Shown: positions 26,595-38,514, numbered from the stretch's first letter. The stretch is DNA of 64,000 nt from Populus alba (GCF_005239225.2 NC_133298.1:992001-1056000); one strand, 5' to 3'. The notes: generated from the letters alone by a model not told the origin. Numbers and translations: made by a program.

Positions 26595-26720
26595 CAATTC
26601 AATAATATTTTTTAAAATTTTTAAATATTATTTTTTTAAAAAAATAAAAAATATATTATTTTAATATATTTTTAAATAAAAAAACACTTTAAAATATAAT
26701 TTTTTCTACTATCTCAAACA
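26595..26720. repeat. AT-rich TIR (MITE-like) repeat copy
   Basis: It contains 'tattattttaatatatttttaaataaaaaaacactttaaaat' ending near 'tactatctcaaacacc', the family terminus. The inner part is shortened. Confidence 0.55.
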
Positions 26721-27019
26721 CCTTTAAAATAATTAATTATTGGTGTTGGAAACTATACAAAAGATGCCTCAGGACCGAATAATTTAAACCAGCAAGAGAT
26801 GAACACATAAGCGGTTTGTACACATTAACGTTGTTTGATCTGCCAAAAACCTGTCAATCATGCAACAGCACGACAATAAATATTGCAACTGCTACAGAAT
26901 TTTATTATATTTTTTGTCTAAAACTCGAGTAAGAGAGGACTTAAGTTTGTAGGTTAATTAAAATGCCATCTAGAGTGAGAAAAAAAATGATTAAATTAAA
27001 AAAAAAAAAAAATTAAAAA

Positions 27020-27290
27020 AATCAAATCATAAAAATAATAATTAAACCGATTAAAATTTAAAAAAACCAATCGGTTCGATTCGGCTTTATAAACACGAAA
27101 CCAAAAAAACCAAGTCAAATAAAAAAAACAAGTCAAATCGGTTTGAATTGATTTTTGTCATAAAAAACCAAACCAATCGAAACCGTGGGTTTGAGCTGGT
27201 TTCAATTCAGTTTTTTTTTATTTAAAAAAAAATTGATTCGATTACTTTTTTTTGATAAAAATTGAACCAAACCGAAAATAATCACCCTTA
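27020..27290. repeat. AACC/GGTTCG-rich dispersed repeat
   Basis: Repeated short phrases such as 'aaccaatcggttcgattcgg', 'caagtcaaat', 'aaaccaaaccaatcgaaacc' and 'ggtttgagctggtttcaattc' form a low-complexity element. A related GGTTCGGTTCGG block occurs at about 57660-57715. The type of element is not known to me. Confidence 0.45.
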
Positions 27291-27551
27291 ATTCCATCTA
27301 TGATCTAACAATTAGATAAAATCATGCTAAAGGAAAATAAATTGAAGAAACATATTCATTAAATCCTGCCGATCATGGAGGGTCGCTTTAGTGACTTTGT
27401 TGACTCAAATATGGCCCAATTTGATTTTTTTAAACCAGTTTAAATATTAATCTAGATAAACATCAACAATTTAGCATGTTAATTCACAACTGAATTGATT
27501 TAGTGAGGTACAAGTTAACTCAAAAGATTTTTATTTTATTTTTATCTAAGA

Positions 27552-27553
<2 letters not shown>

Positions 27554-27592
<39 letters not shown>
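27554..27592. repeat. (AT)n microsatellite
   Basis: An uninterrupted run of about 19 AT dinucleotides. Confidence 0.9.
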
Positions 27593-27594
<2 letters not shown>

Positions 27595-28144
27595 AATATT
27601 CATCCAAAGCCATATCATTTTAATTAAAAAGACAATGAAAGAGCATCGTTTTAAATTGATTTATTAATATAATGAGTTGGGTCCTTAACCAAGTGGCCTC
27701 GAGCCGAGTCTAACCCGGGCCTGAAAAATATGGCAGGAATAAATAACAATTTATAAAGTATGGTTTTCTTTGTTAGCACAAAGTAGAGCCTGATGCATAA
27801 ATTTTAGGTAATTTATTTTTTTTCCCTGATCCCAAGAAATAATAAAAAAAAAAGATTTATGGGAATTAAAACGGCAGTCTCTTTCTTTACTTTGCTGGCA
27901 GATGGAGGAAGCAAAACAGGAACAAGATGCACAAAATTAAGGTTAAGAGAACGAGTGGCCCTGATGTGATTTCAAAAAAAAAAAGAAAAAAAAAAAGTTA
28001 GCCAGAAACACCGAAAGAGACAAAGGCTCGTAGAGTAGGAGTGATTAGTGTAACGTTCAAAGGGAGAGCGTGTCACATCCTTTCTCAAAAATGGACATCT
28101 TTACCTCTCTGGCTCTTAACAATGCCAATAAAGCAAGCTTCGCT

Positions 28145-28153
28145 TATAAAAAG
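28145..28153 (+). promoter_or_regulatory. Candidate TATA box of the ICE1-type gene
   Basis: TATAAAAAG lies 146 bp before the ATG. The intervening leader is strongly pyrimidine-rich, contains no ATG, and fits a transcript starting near 28175-28185. Confidence 0.6.
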
Positions 28154-28298
28154 CTAATGCCCTTTTCCTTCTGCAACGTCCTCTTCTCCCTCCGTCCCTC
28201 TCTCTCTTTAACTCCGTCTCTTCTCTCCTTTTCTTTTTAAGCAACTTGTTTTGTCTTCTTTCCTTTATAGTTTTCTCTAAAAAAGACTGGAAAAAACC

Positions 28299-31200
28299 AT
28301 GCTTTCTAGACTAAATAGCACCAGTGTTTGGCTGGAAGATCATAAAGAAGAGCAAGATTCAACAACGAACCACCTCCACCACCACCACAACAACATTAAC
28401 AACACTACTGCAGCTGGTTGTGGTGGGGTCATGTTGGAGGGCAGGGAAGAAATGGGTTCTCTTTCTACTTTCAAATCCATGCTTGAAGTGGAAGATGAGT
28501 GGTATGTGAGTAACAACAACAATACTATTCATCAAACTCATCAAGACAGTATCAAAGACCTCACCTTTTCACCAGGTCTTGGTGACCCAGATAATCTTTT
28601 GCTTCACCAAGTGGATTCTTCCTCATCTTGTTCACCTTCCTCTTCAGTTTTCAACAACTTGGATCCTTCTCAGGTACATTACTTCATGCATCCAAAACCG
28701 TCTTTGTCTTCACTCCTTAATGTGGTTTCTAACAACCCTTTAGAGCATGGGTTTGATTTGAGTGAAATTGGTTACCTTGAGAATCAAGGAACAAATTCAG
28801 CTGCAACAGCAAATGTTTCAGCTTTGTTAAACAGGGGAGGTGGAATTTTGGGAAACTTGGGGAATTTCTCGGATTTGAGTTCAAATAGTCAGATTAGCAT
28901 TCCTAATTTATGTTCTGACCCACAATTTTCAAGTTCTCGGATGCTTCAGTTACCTGAAAATGGTCCTGGGTTAACTAGTTTTAGAGGGTTTGATGAGAAT
29001 TCAGGGAATCAATTGTTTTTAAACAGGTCTAAATTGTTAAGGCCTCTTGAGACTTACCCTTCAATGGGTGCGCAACCTACTTTGTTTCAAAAGAGAGCAG
29101 CTTTGAGGAAGAATTTGGGTGATAATGGAGGGAATTTGGGACTTTTGAGTGGGATTGATAGAGATAAAGGGAAGAGTGAAATGACTCCAATTAGTGAAGA
29201 GAATGACAAGAAGAGAAAATTTAGTAGCGGGGATGATTTTCTTGAGGATGTGAGCATTGATGGGTCGGGTTTGAATTATGATTCTGATGAATTTACTGAG
29301 AATACCAAGGTGGAGGAGATTGGTAAGAATGGTGGGATTAGTTCAAAAGCGAATAGTGGTGTTACTGGTGGTGGTGGTGTGGATCAAAAGGGGAAGAAGA
29401 AGGGGCTTCCAGCTAAGAATTTGATGGCAGAGAGGAGGCGCCGGAAGAAGCTCAATGATAGGCTGTACATGCTGAGGTCTGTTGTTCCAAAGATCAGTAA
29501 AGTAAGAATTTTCCTTATCATTTTCTTGTGAATTAGATATTTCTTACCAGTTATTTTTTGTCCTTACAATCATCCAGCATGTTTGTGTGTGCTTGTGTCT
29601 GAAGAGAATGTTTGTAAATTGTTTTTTGAATGAATAGCATCTTCTGTTTTTGCATGTTGAGAAATGGATAAAAAAAAGTGCATTAATTCCTCTCACATGG
29701 ACCCTGGTAGAGTTGTTTACTTTCACCATAATTTTTTGGGCCATTGTTAGGGTATTAAAAATTGTCTTCAACATAAAGTTGTTGAATTTCAGAATTTCTT
29801 CTTCTTTTCTTTTCTTTTTTCTTTCCTCTGAATTGGTTAAATCTTATTTTGAATTCCTTTTGCTGATATATGTTTTGCTATCTTCCATAGACTTAACATT
29901 TCTTTCTATCCGTGCCTGTTTGAAGTTCAATGTTCCTAAAACTTCTAAATTGTTTGTATTTTTTGCTTTCTTGTCGTGGCATACACATGGATCTCGATTT
30001 TTAAGAAATCCCCTTCCAATACACAGCTTGTGATTCTGACATGAGTTGCTGGCTTACTTAAAATACCTGAGATTGTGTTTTGAACAAGAGAAAAGCGTAA
30101 AGGTTGGGTTTTATTTTAACTTATTAAGCTTTAAAATACATAAGAAAAACACAAGATACCTTGAATTTGTGAAGGATCTGCCTAAAACCAAATTCTTCCC
30201 CTTGGGTCCAACGTGAATTGCAGCACTCACCTAACTGTTTGGATTTCCTTAGTTTCCTTGAATCAGAAAAGAGTTCATAACCTGATTCATTATACGCTGG
30301 TTCGTAAGAACACACACACTCACACACACACACACACACATATGCACTTTTTTTGCTAATTATCCTCAGAAATATCTTGTCATTTAATTTTCGTTCTCAT
30401 ATAGATTCAGGAACTGCAGAAGAAGTAAAAAATATTCAAAATAACCTATTTTCTTACTGTCTTGGTTGGCTGAACCTCTAGCATCTGTCATTGAATTTTT
30501 ATCACCGGGCTGACATAACATGTTCAATAGTCATCTTGGGCTGAGGAATATTGAGATTCATAATGGACATGACAAGCTCTTGAAACAGTAGTCTTCAGTT
30601 TTTGTACTTTTTGTTTAATTTGGCTTAACTCGGTAATGCTTTCTCCAAAATCTGATATTTTAGGAGGAAAGCAGAACCCTGCCACTCTTTTAAGCCTAAT
30701 TACTAGGAGATGCATTTGGATGTTGGAACTTCAATTTTTTTGCCTGTGCTTCATTAAAATAATAAGATGTGAGTTTTAATGGTCTTTTGCTGACAGATGG
30801 ATAGGGCATCAATCCTTGGCGATGCAATTGAATACTTGAAGGAACTTCTGCAAAGGATTAATGATCTCCATAATGAATTGGAGTCGACTCCCCCCAGCTC
30901 GTCATTGACACCGACCACAAGTTTTCACCCTTTGACACCGACTCCATCAGCACTTCCCAGCCGTATCATGGATAAACTTTGCCCTAGCTCATTGCCAAGC
31001 CCAAATAGCCAACCTGCAAGGGTAATTTATTTCCCTCTTTGTGCTGTGATTTCCGTATTGTCCCTAGTGTGTCCAAGATGATCACCTAGATTTTTCGGCG
31101 CCCTATTTTCTACTGCCATGACATTCAGTTCCTGCTTCTAAAATATTCATGGAACAGTTCACTTGGATATGATATCATGGGCTCTGAATAACTTATCAAG

Positions 31201-32013
31201 CACAAACTTGGTTTCATGTGGTCTGTCTCTAATAAATATTGAAAATGGCTGATTAATTCTGAGTTACCCAAACAGGGAAGCTTGTTTTTATATGTAAATG
31301 GTATTTTCAAGCTTTCTTTTAATCTTCTCGGGCATCAACTTTTTCATGGTGTTAAACTTGTTTGAGTTTCTATTTTGCTAAACATACAGGTTGAGGTTAG
31401 AGTGAGAGAAGGAAGGGCTGTAAACATCCACATGTTTTGTGGCCGCAAACCAGGTCTTTTGCTCTCCACCATGAGAGCTTTGGATAACCTTGGGCTAGAC
31501 ATTCAGCAAGCTGTCATTAGCTGTTTCAATGGTTTTGCCATGGATATTTTCCGAGCTGAGGTACATTTTCTCTGTTCTCAATCTAGAATACAAAGCTAAA
31601 TTGTAGACAATGTGTTGCAAGCCTTGTATAAACTGACGTCAACCCGCCACGTGAAGTAAAAAACAAAGTAAATGTCTAATTATTTATGATGATCCCGTTA
31701 GTTGGTACTTATTATCTGATAAAATGGAAGAGAAGCTACAGGGAGTTGAGCTTGTATGTTTGAAGTCTCTTTTGAAATTCTGGGATATATCATATAACAG
31801 ATGCATGGTCTTGCATCTATCCAAGGGTTTTCCATCTTATTTAGATGTGCTCAGACTGGGTTGGGATTGTTGTATTGTCTGCTTCATCCCCTGGATTGCT
31901 GACATGACATATATCTTTTTGTTCCTCAGCAATGCAAAGAAGGGCAGGACATGCATCCAGATCAAATTAAAGCAGTTCTCCTGGATTCAGCTGGTTTCCA
32001 TGGCATGATGTAG
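28299..32013 (+). CDS. ICE1: ICE1/SCREAM-type bHLH transcription factor
   Basis: Four exons join to 560 aa: 28299-29501, 30797-31021, 31390-31560, 31930-32013. Exon 1 encodes a Ser/Asn-rich activation region, the KRAALR motif (265-270) corresponding to the KRAAMR motif whose Arg is changed in Arabidopsis scrm-D, and the bHLH basic region (about 370-383, with the E-box-reading Glu378 and Arg382). Exon 2 begins exactly at [20 protein letters not shown], the second helix, and exons 3-4 encode the C-terminal ACT-like dimerisation domain (about 477-560). Known role: activates CBF/DREB1 cold-response genes and partners SPEECHLESS, MUTE and FAMA in the stomatal lineage. The protein is longer than Arabidopsis ICE1 (494 aa) mainly through the N-terminal half. 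A His-rich and Asn-rich tract lies at 25-36. The region matching the Arabidopsis SUMO site VKEE reads IMDK here. A poplar paralogue may be the true ICE1 counterpart, so ICE1 versus ICE2 is not resolved. Confidence 0.94.
30310..30340. repeat. (AC)n microsatellite in ICE1 intron 1
   Basis: A CA run interrupted once by CT, about 15 units. Confidence 0.9.
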
Positions 32014-33973
32014 TGGTCAAATGAACTTGAAGAAAGCTTATGAACTTCAGTTGCCTATTGACGGGAAAAAGTTGCTCGATTGTTATCTTTTTGTCAATCA
32101 AAGTGGTCTTCTATACCACCAAATAGTTACTAGTTAGCTTGCCTCCAAAGGCCACCCTGTAGGATAGATGCCATGCAGAAAAATTCACCATTAGTTTTTA
32201 AGTTTTTGGAAGAATCAGAATTCTAATATTTCCTGCTTTTGCTGTAAGCATTTCAATAAAATTGGCCCGTTTGGAACAATACTCCCAAACTGTTACCATA
32301 TTTTTGTCCATATAGGCTTGGCATCCTTCAATCTACCATGCCCATGTCTGAAACAGACAGTAATTTAACATGTGCTCAAGCGTATCAACACCCTGTTTAC
32401 TTGAACTCTTTTCTTTTTGTAACATTTTCTTCTCAACACACCGCATGCCCTTCCTACAATTACGATAACTACCTACCCTCATTTTTCAAATTACACAGGC
32501 CACCGAGTTCTTATTTTAACATACCTCCAGAGTTTTAACTTCAGATTGCATTAAAATGAAGTCACATAATAATGGAAAACAACTCGAGACAACGTTGAAT
32601 TCCAACAGATGGTAGATGGAATTCGTTGATAAAAAGCTTATTAGGTGACCCTAGCTGATGAACAAGAACCATAATCCCAGTAACGTCCCTACTTTGGATC
32701 TCATAATATCTGCAAGCAAGGCCTATCATAAACCATGTCCAGCTAAGAATTATCCCATTATTTACACGATACTTTGTATAGTACTTTGAATTTACTCGAG
32801 AGAACGTTGAATTCCCATCAACCAAGCAAGATACGGAACGAGAAAGACCCATCAGTGTAGTACAGAAACCAAAATTTTAAAGGAGAAAACTCAGGTCCAA
32901 CCGCCCATGTCCTTTGATCCAATCCAATGAAAACGTCATACACATGCTGCCCTAGATAAGACAAGACGACACCTCCATAGTCCACATCATGCATTGGCTG
33001 CAACAAATGATAACCCAGTTTAGTTTTTACCTCATCTTTTACATGTGGACACCCCCTTGTTCCCCCATCAATGCTAACTCCTCGCCAAAGGGTACCCTGG
33101 CGGCATGGCCCCGCAACCCACATGCAGAGGACCGAGGCCCCTTATTTACTGGGATGGGTGGGTCAGTCACTCTTCTGTTCTAGCTCACAAGCCACAGCCA
33201 CCCACTTCTCGACCGTTTCGTACTGTCGGCCTAAATCTAAATGTTTTCTTTACGGTCCTGAGTCCTGACCTTCAAGGCCACATGCAACACCGATCCAAGC
33301 GCCTCCATTACTACAAACACTTGGTGATGGCCACCAACGTTGGAGATCAAAGCTGATGAAGAAACTGAAAAATAAATGATTTGCTAGCAAGCTTTGAGAT
33401 TGGTCAGGAATACGGAATCCAACATGTTTGGAACATTAGAAGATGAGCTAGACTTGCCCGAAAACCCATTAGATGATATGGATAAACATGTATACTTACA
33501 TAAAGTGGTTGGGTGACGGTAAGATAGTTATGTACAAGGTGGGATGATTTGGAGAAAAGCAAGGATAATGATTTGCCTCGCTAGACATTACGGGGTATAT
33601 ATATTTATGTATAACTGGACACCATACAATACTAACTCCATAAAAGGTCCAAAATTGGATTATATATCATTCTGGCATCTATTTCTGATACCAGCAAACT
33701 TCACATCCTGAAATACGTAGAGTGGCTTCCATCTCATTCTTACCACATACCAACTGATATGACCATTGCACTCTCTAGCTGCCGGTACCCAAACCTGACA
33801 TAGAGAACAGCACAGAAATTTCTTCGTCAACATCTATATTCAAAAGGAAGAAATTACGAGGAAAAGGGCTCATGGCATCTGAACAAGATTTGCTGCTAGG
33901 AAATGCAAGCACAGAAAAGTAAAAAATTGTTTTGTACAACTAGAAAATTACCTAGAATTCAAAAGAGACAAAT
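32014..33973. other. Convergent region between ICE1 and ARF2
   Basis: The ICE1 3'UTR probably ends near the AATAAA at 32255-32260. Between there and the ARF2 stop codon lie a near-identical 22-bp direct repeat (32582-32603 and 32794-32815), a less AT-rich patch at about 32850-33350, and an unassigned minus-strand ORF. Positions 33360-33970 probably hold the ARF2 3'UTR; nothing else is recognised there. Confidence 0.55.
32818..33123 (-). CDS. Unassigned 101-codon ORF, doubtful gene
   Basis: An ATG-initiated open frame runs from 33123 to a stop at 32820-32818. It lies in locally GC-richer DNA about 850 bp beyond the ARF2 stop codon and on the same strand. I recognise no family. The translation is not low-complexity and includes a mid-section rich in Gly, Tyr and Val. 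It may be a decayed gene fragment, part of a long ARF2 3' transcript, or chance. No signal peptide or membrane segment is obvious. Confidence 0.2.
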   Translation of the reverse strand: MWVAGPCRQGTLWRGVSIDGGTRGCPHVKDEVKTKLGYHLLQPMHDVDYGGVVLSYLGQHVYDVFIGLDQRTWAVGPEFSPLKFWFLYYTDGSFSFRILLG

Positions 33974-36900
33974 CTAACAATTCATAGGGCTAGATGCTGT
34001 AGGAAGTGGCAGACGTTTGGCTTCCTTGGCATCATCCTCACCCTCCATATCCATTGGATTCTCAGCTCCTTTCGCACCTGGTTTAATCTTCTGTGCTTCC
34101 TCTTTGGTGTAAATAACTATCTTCCTAACCATGCCAACAAATTCCCTGTTTCACACACACAATGCCACCGGTTATACAAGGCCCTCTCAGAAAAAGACGG
34201 CAGATGGATGCCTATATCCGACTCCAGAGACAACTGACAAGACATTTTAAAGAAAATTTAAGAAAGGCCCTTACTGCCAGGGATCATCTCCAACAAGCAT
34301 CATATCATCCTCATCGTCAGTGTACACAATCAGCCAATTCTTTTGGGGAGACATTAATTCACCATTAAATTCAAACAGCCTGTCCAATTCAGCAATCAAC
34401 TCCTCATAGTTATTGAACTTGGCAAGATCAACAGACCTACCAAGTGCAATCCCCTGCTTCTGAACCTGAGGCAAATTAAAATAAAAAATGCAATTAGCTT
34501 CAGGTTTCTTCTAACATGCATTTATCAATATCTCATATAACCAAAAGAAAGACATTTGTGAACAAATGGGCAACCTTCGTACAACTCCTGGTTGAGCCAT
34601 TTTGAGCTTTTCCATGGTTGTCCCTTGTTCGCAAATGACCAGCTTGGAATGGTTTCTCATTTTCATTTTCATCAGTCATCTTCGAACCCTTGGATTGTTC
34701 TGACTTCTGATCAGATTGAAATGTAAGTTGTTGACTCACAGGTTGGATATGAACATTCATCATGTTTGCGGTCCCTGCTGCCTCTGGTGCAACAGGTTTA
34801 CTAATTTTCAAAGGAATCCCAAAGAGCTTGCAGTTTCCTTCCAGGGATTTTCCAGAATCATGTTCTTGCATCAAAACAGGTTTGGGCATTAACTCTCTCA
34901 AATTAGCATGATTATCAAAATGAGATGGCGGGGGATGCATCATCCAGTTTTTATGCGACTGCTCAACTCTGTGACCTTGAAGCACAGGATACTCACTAAA
35001 CACATTTGCCCGTGCTTGATATGTTACATCGCTGCCTTGTACTGGAACCTTTGTATTCGACTCTGACAACTTTAGCAAGAGACCCGAGGACATTATGGAC
35101 CATGGGCTGGCAAGCAAGTTAAACTGCCCTTGATCTGACAAATGTTTCTTCGTTGGATTAGCAGCCACATCAGTTTGGTCAACAAACGAGGCACCAAACC
35201 CATGGGATGAATCAGAATTTGTTCCAAAGCCAGATAGCAAATCTGTGCAGGTTGGTTCATGCCTCGCAGAGGACATCCACCTCTCTGATCCAAATCTTCT
35301 TGAAGTAGATAACACATTGATCCTCTCATCATCTGCTGAGGATGGCCACATAACAGACTGTTCAGCCGCATTGGACTCATTGCTCTCTGCAAAAGCGCTT
35401 CTCAAGGTCGAGAATTCTTGACCTTGCAAGACCCTTGAAAATCCACTTGCTGATGGAGGGTCTGCAGTTACTTTGAATGAACCTACACATTAATAGTCAA
35501 GATACCTGAATATCATTCTAGCTGCTCAAATTATCTACAAAAACATCAATGAGTGAATCACAGGGCTACCATCTCTCGTAAGAACTGAGGAGTCGGGGGA
35601 TGAGGGCACCATGTTTGCTCGAGGCCTTTTAGGCCTGGTCAATGGAAGAGGATTTAGTGCAGGAGGTGCTAGAGCAGGCTCAATTTTCCATGGTGAAACT
35701 CTCTCTGGCCGAGGCATGGTAGAAGTTTCATCCCATCTCACCTGAAAGTACCATAAATAAAGCTGTTTAGCACCATAAATGAAAATGTTGCATGGCATCA
35801 TAAATACTGAAGCACTACCTTAAGGCACCTCCATTTAGAATTCTTCCACCTGCCAGGATCGGCATCTTCAATTCCAACAATAGTGCCAGTAAATCTACAG
35901 CAGAGAATCATGAACACTTAAAATGTTATGTCTTCCATAGACACAAACATCCAATAATCCTACAAAGCTTAAATCACAAACACGAAAAGGCATGAAAAAC
36001 TGGAGGTCTACTATTGAGAAGCTACCAGTGAACATTTAACTTCCAGATAACAGGTAGCTTTCATCACAAAACCTATAAGCAAGCAGCTGTCATACCTTTG
36101 CTCAGGAGCTTCTTCTCCTTCAAATCTCATTTTAAACCTCATCCCTATGGAATAATTATTCTTGACAGACTCCATGTATTGATCAAAGGGGACAATGAAC
36201 TCTGCAGGACTTGTCCTGCAGCAAGACATTTAGGATATTTAAGGTAAGCAAATCAAACACTCAAATCATATTTGCTAACATGTTAGTATAATAGATTAAA
36301 GCCATGGATTCCCCTTTCAGTTCAGTTTACCAATATAATTTACTAAACAATAAGACTGGTCCTCTTCAAGGAATCAGACCATGCTAACCAAAATCCAAAT
36401 CCCATGATGAACAACAATCAGAATCAAAGAAAAATGAGACCTGTACAAATTTACATGCCACAAATCCATACACACATTACTTGACCTGTAACATACTTAT
36501 TCCCCTCAGAAAATTAGTAATAAACCAGTCACCTTGGCTTGTAATAAACAGTGAACAGGGTCCCCGTTGAAACAGCATGCCATGCTGTAGCAAGCACCCC
36601 GAGATGCATGCTGTGGCTGGATATGACAGATGATGGAACATTACCCTGCTGTCTCATTGCACGTCTAACACCAACTCGAAGTTCTCCATTCTCACCTCTA
36701 TAAAATGCAAATACACATTTTACTCCACTCAGACACATAAATATTATACTAGAACATCAATGATATAAAAAGGAAACCAAACCTTAGAAATATAAACGCA
36801 TCACCCGCAACAAGCCTTTTGGAGCTAACAAACACGCTCCATCCACTCTGAAGCAAGTGCCTCCGTGGTTGGCCTGGCATTGAAATCATTGTGCATATTA

Positions 36901-38290
36901 AGCAACTGGCATCTTGAATTCTACAACAACAATCCATGCCTTCATACTAAATGCACGAAGACTATATGACAGCATGTTAACATATTCATAGCAATAATAG
37001 TGATATTCATGCTAAAAGGGGTCTCGATAAATTCACAAATAGGTGGAAAGGTTTGCATGCATTCCTGCCATACTAGAGAGGATACCAAGTTGATTGTTCG
37101 AGTATGAGATGATTACCCCGAAAAATGTGTCGGAAACGCCATTCATTTCCATGCAAATCCTTGGCAACCAATTCCTGTGTCGGAGGCTGCCTTGACATAT
37201 CCTGTAATAAAGCAAGGATTAAACTTCAAAATCTACAACCCAAAGTCCTAGTTCAACAAAACCCACCCATAGGTAGAAGCTGTAAAGCTCACCAAAGGTG
37301 GAAGACATTCATCTGCATGTCTTCTAAGAACCGAAAATCCACCATGAGTACTGGTATCCGAAGCAGTCAGGGTTTTACAAAATGAATGTACATGAAATCG
37401 CGGTGGTGGAGGTGGAGGAGGCTCCTTCTCCAACACATTCTCATCTTGCTAGCATTAAAAAAAACCAAAAAAATAATCAGAATTTCTATTCCAGTTCCAT
37501 CCAGATTATCCAAACACTGCATAACCACAAATCATCAGTGAATACTCACGTTGTGCTCAGGAAGAAGAGTCACTTGCGCAAACACCTCATCAGTATCGGG
37601 TTCAGCCTAAAAAAAGTCACAGATTACCCCATCAACAAACCTCACACATAAAACCCTCAAAATCCAACACAAACTAATCAGCAGATTTCCCATACCTTCA
37701 ACTGAACATTAACCACACGACATAAGATCTTCGGTGGAAGATTATACAGCGGCATCTGCTGGTCTGCTACCTGATTCGTTGATGCCTCCACCTACACCCG
37801 TTTCACAACCCAATCACATCAAAAATCTAACAAAAAAAACTTCATAAATCAAGAAAACAAACTAAAACCACAAAAAAATATAACGAAAACACTCTGAATG
37901 ATTGCTGAGAATTCTCAAAAATGGCAAAGACAAGACAACTAAAACAAAGTAAGACCTGCTCTATATGTCCTTGAGGGAAATAAAACACACGATCTCCTTC
38001 ACGAGGTACAGTCACTAAAGGACCGGCACAAGCATGCCATAGCTCATTATACAGCGCCGTTTCAGCATCTACAACTACAACACAAAACAAACTAAACATA
38101 AATAAAGAAAAGAAATCCACAAAAATCAATTAAAAAAATCCATTGAAGCTAGAATTGTACCTCTAGCTGAACTTGGATGAGTAGAATGATTTTTCTGCCC
38201 TTCCATGGCTTCACTGTAACCAGAAGTGAAGCTCTCTCCTCCTCCCCTAATGTTTCCACTGTTAGCTTTCGCTGAAATCTCTGAAGCCAT
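33974..38290 (-). CDS. ARF2: Auxin response factor 2 (ARF2), repressor-class ARF
   Basis: Fourteen exons join to 845 aa: 38290-38161, 38074-37956, 37791-37696, 37606-37550, 37448-37293, 37201-37117, 36873-36783, 36697-36533, 36215-36096, 35894-35819, 35741-35570, 35482-34575, 34465-34275, 34145-33974. Arabidopsis ARF2 is 859 aa and aligns throughout. Domains in order: dimerisation segment ending at GHIEQ, B3 DNA-binding domain (about 154-258, starting [18 protein letters not shown]), Aux_resp/ancillary domain (about 280-365), Ser-rich middle region with an LFGIPL repression-type motif, and C-terminal PB1 domain (about 726-815) with the acidic OPCA motif [12 protein letters not shown]. Known role: binds TGTCNN auxin response elements and mostly represses growth genes; Arabidopsis mutants have large seeds and delayed senescence. 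The transcript carries a tasiR-ARF site in exon 12 and several uORFs upstream. Its neighbour to the right is the At5g61990-like PPR gene, as in Arabidopsis. Confidence 0.96.
35415..35435 (-). promoter_or_regulatory. TAS3 tasiR-ARF target site in ARF2 exon 12
   Basis: The + strand reads ttcttgaccttgcaagaccc(t), nearly the tasiR-ARF sequence itself, so the minus-strand mRNA pairs with it almost perfectly (one G:U wobble near position 13). It encodes the conserved RVLQGQE peptide (residues 439-445). Known biology: miR390-triggered TAS3 siRNAs cleave ARF2, ARF3 and ARF4 mRNAs. Only one site is seen, as in Arabidopsis ARF2. Confidence 0.9.
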
Positions 38291-38342
38291 AGAATTATCA
38301 CAATCTTTCCTTCTCTTACTTTAGATCTCTTCCTAATCACCT

Positions 38343-38396
38343 TCAAACACAATAACTTAACTTTATTTCGCAAACAATCCAACTCCAATCCACCAT
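38343..38396 (-). promoter_or_regulatory. uORF 1 in the ARF2 leader (17 codons)
   Basis: An ATG at 38396 opens 17 codons ending at TGA 38345-38343, 52 bases before the main ATG and in a different frame. The leader on this strand is otherwise intron-free by sight. Confidence 0.55.
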
Positions 38397-38479
38397 TTCT
38401 CCACTTTCTCTCTCTAAAACTAACTTTCTCTATCTAAACCAGACTATCTCTCTCTAAACAAACCTTCTAACCTTCACGG

Positions 38480-38509
38480 TTACATACACAGAAGCAACAC
38501 TAACACCAT
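38480..38509 (-). promoter_or_regulatory. uORF 2 in the ARF2 leader, ending in a start-stop ATG-TAA
   Basis: The ATG at 38509 opens nine codons; its last codon is itself an ATG directly followed by TAA (38485-38480). Initiation at the inner ATG would be a minimal start-stop element. Confidence 0.5.
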
Positions 38510-38514
38510 AAAAA

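Larger units (their letters stand above)
17341..28144. other. 10.8-kb intergenic gap, repeat-rich, no gene seen
   Basis: Between the divergent CLPC and ICE1 promoters no ORF encodes a recognisable protein and no tRNA or rRNA is seen. The space is filled by AT-rich TIR elements, SINE copies and microsatellites listed separately. Two patches are distinctly less AT-rich: about 21230-21400, and about 22560-22800, which is purine-rich. Possible uses of these patches are distal promoter or unannotated noncoding RNA, but neither is supported directly. Confidence 0.6.

Noticed and set aside
28324..28544. Short ORFs on both strands over ICE1 exon 1
   Set aside because: They come from the CAC/AAC triplet tract encoding His and Asn in the real frame.
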